A stretch of DNA of 64,000 nt from Flavobacterium tructae (GCF_002217475.1 NZ_MUHH01000020.1:79051-143050); one strand, 5' to 3'; counted from the stretch's first letter, positions 17,440 to 25,123 are shown. The notes: generated from the letters alone by a model not told the origin. Made by a program: numbers and translations.

Positions 17440-18336
17440 CTATTTCACTCTCAACTTCTGTCCGATCGAAATCGCGTTATCCGAAAGATTATTTTTTTGT
17501 TTTAAATCATCAACCAATACATTGAATTTTTTTGAAATCGAATACAAGGTATCTCCTTTCTGCACTTCATATAGATTTGGATCGTTCGAATTAGAAGATG
17601 AAGGAGCGGTAGAAGAAACGGAAGAACTTCTTACCGGAGCTGATTTTTCAAAAGGTTTATAGCTTTTTCCGGTAACCTGACAATCGTATTGATGCAAATT
17701 GTATCGTTCGATATAGCTAATTAATTTATCCGGATAATTGGGATCTGTAGCATAACCTGCAGCTCTTAATCCTTTTGCCCAGGCTTTATAATCGTCTTTT
17801 TCGTAAGTAAACAAAGTCGCATATCTATTTTTCCCAACCAAAAATAAAGCATGATCTCTATAAGATTCTGCAGCTTCTGTATATTTTCGGAAACATTCCT
17901 GAGCAGAATCATCATCATGACGAACACTTTCTCCCAGCCAGTCTTTATGACACTTAATTCCAAAATGATTATTGGCCTCCAGGGCCAAATCTCCTTTTCC
18001 AGCACCGGATTCTAAAATTCCCTGTGCCAGAATGATACTTGCAGGAATGCCGTATTTCTGCATATTGCCTATTGCAATATCTTTGTACTGTAAAATATAA
18101 TTATTGATTAAATCGCTGGTTACAACTGTTTTTGAAGTAGACTGAATAACCTCAGTTGTATTATTTGTAGAAGGGTATTTTTTGCCAATTGGTTTGGTGT
18201 AAGTTGGCTTTTTGGTTGTTGCCACTCTGGGCCTCTGGACCGCCGCCGCTTTTTTGGTCGTCGCGATAGTAGGTTTACTTGAGGAGCAGCCTACTATAGT
18301 TGCCAGAATTAAAAGTGCTAATATTTTTTTAACCAT
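17440..18336 (-). CDS. LysM/glucosaminidase-domain peptidoglycan hydrolase lipoprotein
   Basis: A 298-residue protein with a lipobox (ATIVGC, Cys17). A Lys/Thr-rich linker is followed by a glucosaminidase (lysozyme-subfamily) domain at about 80-220. The presumed catalytic Glu lies in AQGILESGAGKGDLA, followed by NNHFGIKC and YRDHALFL. A C-terminal LysM repeat (about 253-297) reads YEVQKGDTLYSISKKFNVLVDDLKQKNNL. The expected action is cleavage of N-acetylglucosaminyl bonds in peptidoglycan. Its start overlaps the stop of the PLP-enzyme gene by 8 bases, so the two are translationally coupled. Confidence 0.92.
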   Translation of the reverse strand: MVKKILALLILATIVGCSSSKPTIATTKKAAAVQRPRVATTKKPTYTKPIGKKYPSTNNTTEVIQSTSKTVVTSDLINNYILQYKDIAIGNMQKYGIPASIILAQGILESGAGKGDLALEANNHFGIKCHKDWLGESVRHDDDSAQECFRKYTEAAESYRDHALFLVGKNRYATLFTYEKDDYKAWAKGLRAAGYATDPNYPDKLISYIERYNLHQYDCQVTGKSYKPFEKSAPVRSSSVSSTAPSSSNSNDPNLYEVQKGDTLYSISKKFNVLVDDLKQKNNLSDNAISIGQKLRVK

Positions 18337-19225
18337 TGCTTTTAAGTATTGGTAATTTTTTCTGCTTCAATTTAATATTCATCCCCGCAATTCCCTGCAA
18401 TCCGCCGGTGTGAATGAGTAAAATTCTTGAATGTTCAGGAAAGTAATTTTTATGTATTAAGTCTATAACGCCAAAAACCATCTTTCCCGTATAAATTGGA
18501 TCCAAAGGCACTTTAGTTTCTTCAAAAAAAGTATTGATAAATTCAATTAATTCCAAATTTACCTTCCCATAACCTCCAAAATGATAGTCAGAAATTAAAT
18601 CCCAGTTATCTTTCTTTGCAAAAATACGAATTTCATCGGTTAAAAAGTCACCTTTTAACGCTGGAAATCCTAAAATTTTCTGATTTGGCAACGCACTATT
18701 AATCAATCCCGATATCGTTCCGCCCGTTCCTACCGCACAACAAACGAAATCAAAAATGGCGTCTTCTTTAGTTAAAATCTCTTCGCATCCTTTTACAGCC
18801 AATTCATTTGTCCCGCCTTCGGGTACTAAATAGAAATCACCAAATTTATCTTTCAGTTTTTCTATAAAGAAATCTTCATTTTTATCCCGGTACTCCTCTC
18901 GCGTCACAAACTCAAACTGCATTCCGTTTTCCTGAGCAAATTTTAATGTCGGATTTTCTTCTATTTTATCAAAAAGTTCCTCTCCCCTAATAATCCCTAT
19001 CGTTCTGAATCCCTGCTCTTTTCCGGCATAAGCAACTGCTGCAATGTGATTGGAAAAAGCTCCGCCAAAAGTCAACAGAGTCTCTTGATGTTCTGCTTTT
19101 GCCTGAAATAAATTGTATTTCAATTTTCTGAATTTATTTCCCGAAACAAAGGGATGAATCAAATCTTCTCGTTTTATAGTCAACGAAATACCCTTTGGAA
19201 AAGCGATTTGGATTTCCTGATTCAA
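18329..19225 (-). CDS. ACC deaminase/D-cysteine desulfhydrase-family PLP enzyme
   Basis: A 298-residue fold-type II PLP protein. The lysine in SGNKFRKLKYN is the expected Schiff-base site. AFSNHIAAVAYAGKEQG follows, and the glycine-rich phosphate loop is CAVGTGGTISGL. These match the 1-aminocyclopropane-1-carboxylate deaminase/D-cysteine desulfhydrase family. D-cysteine desulfhydrase is the more likely activity in bacteria that do not live with plants, but this cannot be decided by eye. It is the middle gene of a tight operon: 3 bases after the HEXXH membrane protein and overlapping the peptidoglycan hydrolase by 8. Confidence 0.88.
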   Translation of the reverse strand: MNQEIQIAFPKGISLTIKREDLIHPFVSGNKFRKLKYNLFQAKAEHQETLLTFGGAFSNHIAAVAYAGKEQGFRTIGIIRGEELFDKIEENPTLKFAQENGMQFEFVTREEYRDKNEDFFIEKLKDKFGDFYLVPEGGTNELAVKGCEEILTKEDAIFDFVCCAVGTGGTISGLINSALPNQKILGFPALKGDFLTDEIRIFAKKDNWDLISDYHFGGYGKVNLELIEFINTFFEETKVPLDPIYTGKMVFGVIDLIHKNYFPEHSRILLIHTGGLQGIAGMNIKLKQKKLPILKSNG

Positions 19226-19228
19226 AAT

Positions 19229-19570
19229 CTAATGGTGTTTTAAAGTTAAGTAATTCAAAAAGCCAAAAAAAGATCGACTTTTCAAATAATTAAGATGAGT
19301 TTCATTGGCGTAAGCTTCTCTCTCAAAGCTTATATTCCGATAGGCCAGCTCTTTGTCTTTGTATTGTATCAGCCGAATTGCATATTCAAAAACATACAAA
19401 ATATAAAACGGAAAAATCAATAATTCCAATTGCTGCCGAAGATGAATTTTTTCATGATTGACAAAAACAGCATTTGCTTTATCTGCATCATATTTCAAAA
19501 TCACAAACGGAAACACAGCCATTCCCCGATACCCTTTTGGAATTAAATATTTAGCAACAATCAGAAACAT
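19229..19570 (-). CDS. Small HEXXH-containing membrane-associated protein
   Basis: A 113-residue protein. The N terminus is hydrophobic (MFLIVAKYL). A basic stretch leads to FVNHEKIHLRQQLELLIFPFYILYVFEYAIRLIQ, which combines an HEKIH (HEXXH) motif with a membrane helix (about 50-68). FEREAYANE further on supplies a glutamate that could be the third zinc ligand, as in M48/M56-like gluzincins. This looks like a minimal membrane metalloprotease or a relative without activity. I do not know a named family. It is the first gene of the operon with the PLP enzyme and the glucosaminidase. Confidence 0.75.
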   Translation of the reverse strand: MFLIVAKYLIPKGYRGMAVFPFVILKYDADKANAVFVNHEKIHLRQQLELLIFPFYILYVFEYAIRLIQYKDKELAYRNISFEREAYANETHLNYLKSRSFFGFLNYLTLKHH

Positions 19571-19682
19571 TAGCTGTAAAATTTATAAATTTGTAGATGA
19601 AAATTGTTCAATTTCATTAAAGTCACAATCTATTAATTATTTTTGATTTTAGAAAAGGAGAACACGAACGCAATGCAGATTT

Positions 19683-19862
19683 ATGAAGGAGCAAAGTAAT
19701 GAAAATAAATTAATCGAAGGGGAAGATTTTTACTATACCCCCGAAGGTTATAAATGCTTTACTGAAAAACACCATTTAAAACGTGGTTATTGCTGTAAAA
19801 GCGGCTGTCGTCATTGTCCGTATGGATTTGACAAACGAACAGGGGAAATAAGAAAAAAGTAG
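19683..19862 (+). CDS. DUF5522-type small cysteine-rich protein
   Basis: A 59-codon ORF encoding a basic protein. The core reads YYTPEGYKCFTEKHHLKRG, then GYCCKSGCRHCPYGFDK. The CCxxxCxxC cluster and its surroundings match the DUF5522 family of Bacteroidota, small proteins thought to bind metal or an Fe-S cluster; function unknown. The ATG at 19683 gives the full family length. An AGGAG at 19656-19660 lies nearer an out-of-frame ATG at 19673 (8 codons), so the start is not certain. It is divergent from the HEXXH gene. Confidence 0.78.
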   Translation: MKEQSNENKLIEGEDFYYTPEGYKCFTEKHHLKRGYCCKSGCRHCPYGFDKRTGEIRKK

Positions 19863-19903
19863 CTTGTTAGAATGTTAGACTTCTTAGATTATTAGATTTT
19901 TTT
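19863..19903. repeat. TTAG array of five units after the DUF5522 gene
   Basis: Units of 8, 8, 9, 8 and 8 bp: CTTGTTAG, AATGTTAG, ACTTCTTAG, ATTATTAG, ATTTTTTT. The array starts on the base after the stop codon of the DUF5522 gene. Confidence 0.55.
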
Positions 19904-20111
19904 TCATCTGAGTAAGCTAACTTCAAACAATCTTTCAAAGTAATAATTGTAAAATTACATAATCACGACTTCAGTATTTATAGAAAAATCGAAGAAGTCT
20001 AACGATCTAAAATCTAAAAATCTATTTATGGATATTCTGTTTCGAAAATTTAGGATTACCATCCACAAATCCTATCACAGGTCGGATATCCGTTATCCTT
20101 AGTTATTTTTT

Positions 20112-20151
20112 AATTAGAAAATGTGACAATTTGAAAATGAGATAATTATTT
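20112..20151. repeat. 40-bp octamer array, AATTAGAA/AATGTGAC family
   Basis: Five 8-bp steps: AATTAGAA, AATGTGAC, AATTTGAA, AATGAGAT, AATTATTT. The same unit family recurs at 52867 and, on the other strand, at 52988-53027. Confidence 0.65.
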
Positions 20152-20232
20152 TATTTCTTTAATTGTCATGTCGCTCCGATGGAGCTTATAGCCTATTTAA
20201 TAAATCGCAGATTATAGCTTGCTTAAATCAAA

Positions 20233-20272
20233 ACCTTAGCAGCTTAGAATCTTAGCAACTTAGTACCTTAAA
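20233..20272. repeat. 40-bp CTTAG octamer array abutting the hutU start
   Basis: Five 8-bp steps: ACCTTAGC, AGCTTAGA, ATCTTAGC, AACTTAGT, ACCTTAAA. The array ends 3 bases before the hutU ATG and so occupies the position where a ribosome would bind. Confidence 0.7.
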
Positions 20273-20275
20273 AAA

Positions 20276-22252
20276 ATGACTTTCAAAGAACAAATACAAC
20301 AAGGAATACCTACCATATTACCACCAAAGGCAACATACGATTTAGCGATTAACCATGCGCCAAAGCGAAAAGAAATCCTATCAGCAGAAGAAAAAAAACT
20401 GGCTTTAAAAAATGCATTACGTTATTTTGATGCCAAGCACCATGCCGAATTAATTCAGGAGTTTTCAGAAGAATTAGAAACTTACGGACGCATTTACATG
20501 TATCGTTTTCGTCCGGAGTACAGAATGTATGCCCGACCAATTGACGAATATCCGGGAAAATCATTGCAGGCAAAAGCCATCATGCACATGATTCAGAACA
20601 ATTTGGATTATGCTGTAGCACAACATCCACATGAACTGATTACTTATGGTGGAAATGGAGCTGTTTTTCAAAACTGGGCACAATATTTACTAACGATGCA
20701 ATACCTGTCTGAAATGACAGACGAGCAAACTTTGACCATGTACTCAGGCCATCCGATGGGATTATTCCCGTCGCATGCAGAAGCTCCAAGAGTTGTCGTA
20801 ACGAACGGAATGGTGATCCCAAATTATTCGAAACCGGATGATTGGGAGAAAATGAATGCCTTAGGTGTTTCGCAATACGGACAAATGACTGCAGGAAGTT
20901 ATATGTACATAGGACCACAAGGAATTGTACACGGAACAACGATTACGGTTTTGAACGGTTTTAGAAAAATCAAACAAAATCCGGAAGGAAATCTTTTTGT
21001 AACTTCAGGACTTGGCGGAATGTCGGGTGCACAACCAAAAGCCGGAAATATTGCCGGCTGTATCACGGTTTGTGCAGAAGTAAATCCAAAAATCACCAAG
21101 ATTCGTCATGAGCAGGGCTGGATAAATGAAATCGTAACTTCGACAGAAGAACTGGTAAAAAGAGTCCTTAGAGCAAAAGCCAATAAAGAAGTGGTATCTA
21201 TCGCTTACTTAGGAAATGTAGTAGACGTTTGGGAATGCTTCGACAAAGAAAACATCAAAATTGATTTGGGTTCAGACCAGACTTCTCTTCACAATCCTTG
21301 GGCGGGAGGTTATTATCCAGTTGGAATTTCTTTTGAAGAAGCTAACGAAATGATGGCTAATAATCCTGAATTGTTCAAAGAAAAAGTACAGGAATCATTA
21401 CGTCGTCAGGCGAAAGCGATTAACCAACACACTGCAAAAGGGACTTACTTTTTTGATTACGGAAATGCCTTTTTATTAGAAGCTTCACGCGCAGGTGCCG
21501 ATGTAATGGCCGAAAATAATATTGATTTTAAATACCCAAGTTATGTTCAGGACATCATGGGACCTATGTGTTTTGATTACGGTTTTGGTCCGTTTAGATG
21601 GGTGTGTACTTCGGGAAAACCGGAAGATTTACAGAAAACAGATGCCATTGCCAGTCAGGTTTTAGAAGAAATGGCTCAAACAGCTCCAAATGAAATCCAG
21701 CAGCAAATGCAGGACAATATCAAATGGATCAAAGGTGCACAGGAGAACAAACTGGTTGTAGGTTCGCAAGCGAGAATTTTATATGCCGATGCCGAAGGCC
21801 GAATTAAAATTGCTGAGGCTTTCAATCAGGCGATTGCCAAAGGTGAAATTGGAGCCGTTGTTTTAGGACGCGATCATCATGACGTTTCGGGAACAGATTC
21901 TCCGTACAGAGAAACCTCTAACATCTACGACGGATCACGCTTTACAGCCGATATGGCCATCCAAAACGTGATTGGAGACAGCTTTAGAGGAGCAACCTGG
22001 GTTTCTATACATAATGGCGGCGGAGTTGGCTGGGGAGAGGTTATAAATGGTGGCTTTGGTATGGTTCTTGATGGATCTAAAGAGGCTTCAAAACGTTTAG
22101 CCTCAATGCTTTTTTGGGATGTTAACAACGGTATTTCAAGAAGAAGCTGGGCCAGAAATGACGAGGCTATTTTTGCAATAAAAAGAGCAATGGAAGTTCA
22201 GCCTTTATTAAAAGTGACCTTACCTAATATAGTAGATGAAAATCTATTTTAG
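20276..22252 (+). CDS. hutU: Urocanate hydratase (urocanase)
   Basis: A 658-residue urocanase that converts urocanate to imidazolone propionate, the second step of histidine breakdown, using tightly bound NAD. Visible family marks are YGGNGAVFQNWAQYLL, GHPMGLFPSHAEAPR, the NAD-binding glycine motif GLGGMSGAQPKA, LHNPWAGGYYPVG, and near the C terminus RDHHDVSGTDSPYRETSN and GGGVGWGEVINGGFGMVLDG. It is about 100 residues longer than the usual 555-residue bacterial enzyme, closer in length to the eukaryotic-like form. No hutH, hutI or hutG lies in the window, so the gene is separate from any hut operon. Confidence 0.95.
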   Translation: MTFKEQIQQGIPTILPPKATYDLAINHAPKRKEILSAEEKKLALKNALRYFDAKHHAELIQEFSEELETYGRIYMYRFRPEYRMYARPIDEYPGKSLQAKAIMHMIQNNLDYAVAQHPHELITYGGNGAVFQNWAQYLLTMQYLSEMTDEQTLTMYSGHPMGLFPSHAEAPRVVVTNGMVIPNYSKPDDWEKMNALGVSQYGQMTAGSYMYIGPQGIVHGTTITVLNGFRKIKQNPEGNLFVTSGLGGMSGAQPKAGNIAGCITVCAEVNPKITKIRHEQGWINEIVTSTEELVKRVLRAKANKEVVSIAYLGNVVDVWECFDKENIKIDLGSDQTSLHNPWAGGYYPVGISFEEANEMMANNPELFKEKVQESLRRQAKAINQHTAKGTYFFDYGNAFLLEASRAGADVMAENNIDFKYPSYVQDIMGPMCFDYGFGPFRWVCTSGKPEDLQKTDAIASQVLEEMAQTAPNEIQQQMQDNIKWIKGAQENKLVVGSQARILYADAEGRIKIAEAFNQAIAKGEIGAVVLGRDHHDVSGTDSPYRETSNIYDGSRFTADMAIQNVIGDSFRGATWVSIHNGGGVGWGEVINGGFGMVLDGSKEASKRLASMLFWDVNNGISRRSWARNDEAIFAIKRAMEVQPLLKVTLPNIVDENLF

Positions 22253-22266
22253 ATAGTAATGTCAAG

Positions 22267-22306
22267 CTGAGCGGAGTTGAAAAAAAGAGACTTCGACTCC
22301 GCTCAG
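22267..22306. repeat. GC-rich hairpin repeat after hutU
   Basis: CTGAGCGGAGTTGAA pairs with TTCGACTCCGCTCAG (15 bp, one G-T pair) around a 10-base loop. It is followed to about 22352 by two more loosely repeated GCTCxGTCTGAC-like units. The GC content stands out against the AT-rich surroundings. It may act as the hutU terminator or be a dispersed repeat of REP type. Confidence 0.6.
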
Positions 22307-22381
22307 TCTGACAGAGCTATGCTCCGTCTGACGGGCTGCGCTCAGTCAGGCAGATCAAAGAGAACATTAAATTTTTAACAT

Positions 22382-22921
22382 ATGAAAACATTCAAATTAG
22401 TACCCGTTTTTTTGCTTTTAATACTAGCGTCATGCAGCACAGTCAGCGTTTACTCTGATTACGACAAAAACGTAAATTTTGCCTCTTACAAAACGTATGC
22501 TTTCTTCAAGCCCGGAATTGACAAGGTTGAAATATCTGATTTGGATAAAAGACGTATTTTACGTGCCATCGATGATCAAATGCAGGCCAAAGGTTTTACC
22601 AAAAGCGAAAACCCCGATTTATTAGTTAATATTTTCACTAAAGCAAGAGAACAAGTCAATGTAAATCAATTTAGTGCCGGCTGGGGTTACGGTTGGGGAT
22701 GGGGATGGAATCCTTACATGATGTACGGAGGAAATCAAACTACCGTTTCTACTTCTACCGAAGGAACTTTATTCATTGATTTGATTGATGCTAAGAAAAA
22801 AGAAATGATCTGGCAAGGAGAAGGTGTTGGAACACTAACCAAAAACGTTGCTAAAAAAGACGAAAAGGTTGCCGAGTTTGTATCTAAAATTCTGGCACAA
22901 TACCCTCCGGTTAAAAAGTAG
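22382..22921 (+). CDS. DUF4136 lipoprotein
   Basis: A 179-residue lipoprotein: lipobox LILASC (Cys19) and then the DUF4136 opening VSVYSDYDKNVNFASYKTYAFFKPG. A Gly/Trp-rich segment (GWGYGWGWGWNPYMMYGG) follows, then GTLFIDLIDAKKKEMIWQGEG, both typical of the family. Proteins of this kind are predicted envelope lipoproteins of unknown function. It lies downstream of hutU behind a GC-rich hairpin, so it is probably expressed separately. Confidence 0.9.
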   Translation: MKTFKLVPVFLLLILASCSTVSVYSDYDKNVNFASYKTYAFFKPGIDKVEISDLDKRRILRAIDDQMQAKGFTKSENPDLLVNIFTKAREQVNVNQFSAGWGYGWGWGWNPYMMYGGNQTTVSTSTEGTLFIDLIDAKKKEMIWQGEGVGTLTKNVAKKDEKVAEFVSKILAQYPPVKK

Positions 22922-22967
22922 TTTTCAATCTCTGTTTTCAGTTTTTTACAAAAACTAAAAAAAGTTA

Positions 22968-22999
22968 TTGAAATCTTCTCAAAATAATTAATACATTTG
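22968..22999 (+). promoter_or_regulatory. ilvA operon promoter
   Basis: TTG at 22968-22970 and TACATTTG at 22992-22999, 21 bases apart, fit the Bacteroidota TTG/TAnnTTTG promoter. Transcription would begin a few bases before the leader peptide ATG at 23017. Confidence 0.7.
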
Positions 23000-23016
23000 C
23001 GATTCAATTATCTGAA

Positions 23017-23073
23017 ATGAAAAACTTAAATAACATTATTATCACTATTACTATTATTGCAATTCAGCAATAA
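23017..23073 (+). CDS. ilvA leader peptide (attenuator)
   Basis: An 18-codon ORF encoding MKNLNNIIITITIIAIQQ, with seven Ile and two Thr. Ile is the end product and Thr the substrate of the pathway that starts with the downstream enzyme. The last Ile codons and the stop lie inside an 8-bp hairpin (23053-23074: ATTATTGC paired with GCAATAAT). A terminator follows at 23116. This is the classical arrangement in which ribosome stalling at starved codons controls readthrough. Confidence 0.88.
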   Translation: MKNLNNIIITITIIAIQQ

Positions 23074-23074
23074 T
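23053..23074 (+). promoter_or_regulatory. Pause hairpin of the ilvA attenuator
   Basis: ATTATTGC (23053-23060) and GCAATAAT (23067-23074) form an 8-bp stem with a 6-base loop over the end of the leader ORF. Just downstream, GAGGT in GGCGAGGT (23075-23082) is complementary to the ACCTC in the left arm of the terminator, so it is the likely antiterminator strand. Confidence 0.7.
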
Positions 23075-23115
23075 GGCGAGGTAATGTATAAATAAGTAAA
23101 CAAAATACAATTTAT

Positions 23116-23143
23116 AAAACCTCCCAAAACGGGAGGTTTTTTT
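23116..23143 (+). terminator. ilvA attenuator terminator
   Basis: AAAACCTCCC and GGGAGGTTTT form a perfect 10-bp stem with a 5-base loop, followed by a T-run. It lies between the leader peptide and ilvA, so it is an intrinsic terminator that regulates ilvA and does not end a gene. Confidence 0.88.
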
Positions 23144-23171
23144 ATTTTAAAAAAAATAAAGTACAAAACAT

Positions 23172-23233
23172 TTTGCCGCAGATTTCACAGATTAAAAATC
23201 TTTTTAAATCCTTTAATCTATGGCAAAAAACAA
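23172..23233. repeat. Dispersed inverted repeat overlapping the apparent ilvA start
   Basis: TTTTGCC, a spacer and AGATTAAA on the left face TTTAATCT and GGCAAAA on the right. This GCCGCAGATTTCACAGATT type of spacer looks like a repeat element rather than coding DNA. The right arm contains the ATG at 23220, which weakens that ATG as the ilvA start. Confidence 0.5.
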
Positions 23234-23243
23234 TTTAATCCTT

Positions 23244-24488
23244 ATGAATTTATTTAACGAAGTACTTGCTGCTCAAAAGCAACTTGAAAATGTGGTTGCC
23301 GCTACTCCACTCACCCAAAATTTAAACCTTTCGGAAGAGTTTAAATCATCTATTTTATTAAAAAGAGAAGATTTACAAATTGTGCGATCGTATAAAATCA
23401 GAGGAGCTTACAACAAGATTTCTTCGTTAACCGAAACCGAAAAAGCAAACGGAATTGTATGTGCCAGCGCGGGAAATCATGCGCAGGGCGTAGCTTACTC
23501 CTGTCATCTTCTGCAAATAAAAGGTAAAATCTACATGCCTAAAACCACTCCAAAACAAAAAGTCAAACAGGTACAATTGTTCGGAAAATCATTTGTCGAA
23601 ATTGTACTTACCGGAGATACTTTCGATGATGCCTATGCTTCCGCTACAGCAGATGCAACCGAAAATCAAAAAACGTTCATCCATCCTTTTGACGATGATA
23701 AAGTAATTGCCGGTCAGGGAACTGTAGCATTAGAAATTCTGGACAGTTACAAAGAACCTATCGATTATGTTTTTGTTCCCATTGGCGGAGGTGGGCTGGC
23801 TTCAGGTTTGTCTGAAGTTTTTAAGCAACTGAGCCCAAATACAAAGATTATTGGAGTAGAACCCAAAGGTGCTCCTTCAATGAAAAACTCTATTGAAGCA
23901 AATAAAAACACGGCTTTAAAAACAATTGACAAATTTGTGGATGGTGCTGCCGTTAAACAAGTGGGTGACAAAACTTTCGAGATCTGCCGAACTAATTTAG
24001 ACGATATTATTCTGGTCCCGGAAGGAAAAGTCTGTACTACGATTTTGCGCTTGTATAACGAAGAAGCCATGGTTGTAGAACCTGCAGGAGCTCTGACTAT
24101 TGCCGCTTTAGATTTTTATAAGGATAAAATAAAAGGCAAAAAAGTGGTTTGTGTGGTGAGCGGAAGTAACAATGACATTGAAAGAACAGCCGAAATAAAA
24201 GAACGTTCTTTATTATACGAAGGTCTGATGCATTATTTTATGATTCAGTTTCCACAGCGTCCGGGTGCTTTAAAAGAATTTGTAAACAACATCTTAGGTC
24301 CCGATGATGATATTACTTATTTCCAATTTGCTAAGAAAAACAGCCGCGAGGTAGGCTCAGTAGTCGTTGGTTTAGAACTAAAGAACAAAAAAGACATTCT
24401 GGCGATTAAAATGAACATGACCAAAAACGGATTTGAATTTCAATATTTAAATGACCGTCAGGATCTATTTACACAATTGATCGGATAA
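23244..24488 (+). CDS. ilvA: Threonine ammonia-lyase (threonine dehydratase), biosynthetic
   Basis: A PLP enzyme of about 414 residues that deaminates threonine to 2-oxobutanoate, the first step of isoleucine synthesis. RSYKIRGAYNKI holds the PLP lysine. CASAGNHAQGVAY, IGGGGLASGL and VSGSNNDIERT are typical of the fold-type II family. The C-terminal 90 residues (QFPQRPGALKEFVNNILGPDDDI) form an ACT-like regulatory domain, where isoleucine may bind. The in-frame ATG at 23220 would add eight residues, but it lies in a repeat arm, so I prefer 23244. Expression is set by the leader peptide attenuator upstream. Confidence 0.94.
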   Translation: MNLFNEVLAAQKQLENVVAATPLTQNLNLSEEFKSSILLKREDLQIVRSYKIRGAYNKISSLTETEKANGIVCASAGNHAQGVAYSCHLLQIKGKIYMPKTTPKQKVKQVQLFGKSFVEIVLTGDTFDDAYASATADATENQKTFIHPFDDDKVIAGQGTVALEILDSYKEPIDYVFVPIGGGGLASGLSEVFKQLSPNTKIIGVEPKGAPSMKNSIEANKNTALKTIDKFVDGAAVKQVGDKTFEICRTNLDDIILVPEGKVCTTILRLYNEEAMVVEPAGALTIAALDFYKDKIKGKKVVCVVSGSNNDIERTAEIKERSLLYEGLMHYFMIQFPQRPGALKEFVNNILGPDDDITYFQFAKKNSREVGSVVVGLELKNKKDILAIKMNMTKNGFEFQYLNDRQDLFTQLIG

Positions 24489-24629
24489 TGTAAAAAAGGG
24501 TGTGATTTAAAACTGTCTATTTTTACAATAAAACCTTTTCAATCGAATTTACAAACAATCTGAAATGATAAATATCAGCGATCACAAATTAGTTAATCGT
24601 ATTTTTGTCTTTCATTTATAGTAAAAAAT

Positions 24630-25016
24630 ATGGAAACGCTTAAAGATATTTCAAACATAGAAGATATAAAATTAATGGTGGACAGCTTTTATGGTAAAGT
24701 GAGAAAAGACGATTTACTGGGATCAATTTTCAACGACAAGCTACAGGATCGCTGGCCGGAGCATTTAGAAAAAATGTACGGCTTTTGGCAAACTATTTTG
24801 TTTGATGTTCGTGCCTATTCAGGAAGCCCTTTTCCTCCACACAAACAACTACCGGTAGATAAAACCCATTTCGATCGCTGGGTACTGCTTTTTAATACTT
24901 CTATCGACGGGCTTTTCTCGGGAACTATTACCGAAGAAGCAAAAATGCGGGCAGCCAACATGGCTTATATGTTCAATTATAAAATTGACTATTTCAGAAA
25001 TCCCGAAAATCATTAA
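24630..25016 (+). CDS. Group III truncated haemoglobin
   Basis: A 128-residue 2-on-2 globin. The sequence MYGFWQTILFDVRAYSGSPFPPHKQLPVDKTHFDRWVLLFN is characteristic of group III. The FW pair lies on helix E, and the proximal haem histidine is in THFDRW. Group III proteins bind haem tightly. Their role is uncertain, with peroxide, oxygen or nitric oxide chemistry proposed for relatives. It is a single gene, downstream of ilvA with a 141-base gap and no clear terminator between. No regulatory site for nitric oxide was identified. Confidence 0.92.
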   Translation: METLKDISNIEDIKLMVDSFYGKVRKDDLLGSIFNDKLQDRWPEHLEKMYGFWQTILFDVRAYSGSPFPPHKQLPVDKTHFDRWVLLFNTSIDGLFSGTITEEAKMRAANMAYMFNYKIDYFRNPENH

Positions 25017-25123
25017 TTTTTTAATTGATAATTAGCGGATTTTACGGTTTGTCTTAACTAAAATATACCGTACTTTTAAATCCAAATAAAATCATCCTAA
25101 CCAACCTGTTATTGCGTTTACAC

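Larger units (their letters stand above)
19863..20275. other. Repeat-rich spacer upstream of hutU (413 bp)
   Basis: No gene is seen. The spacer holds a TTAG array at 19863-19903 and a TCTAA array near 19987-20020. The two share an inverted 12-bp segment, GTTAGACTTCTT. Next come an AATTAGAA/AATGTGAC octamer array (20112-20151), a short hairpin GCTCCGATGGAGC near 20171-20183, and a CTTAG octamer array ending three bases before the hutU start. Confidence 0.6.

Noticed and set aside
19673..19699. Eight-codon ORF (MQIYEGAK) after an AGGAG sequence
   Set aside because: Too short to support; it may be chance, and Shine-Dalgarno sequences are little used in Bacteroidota.
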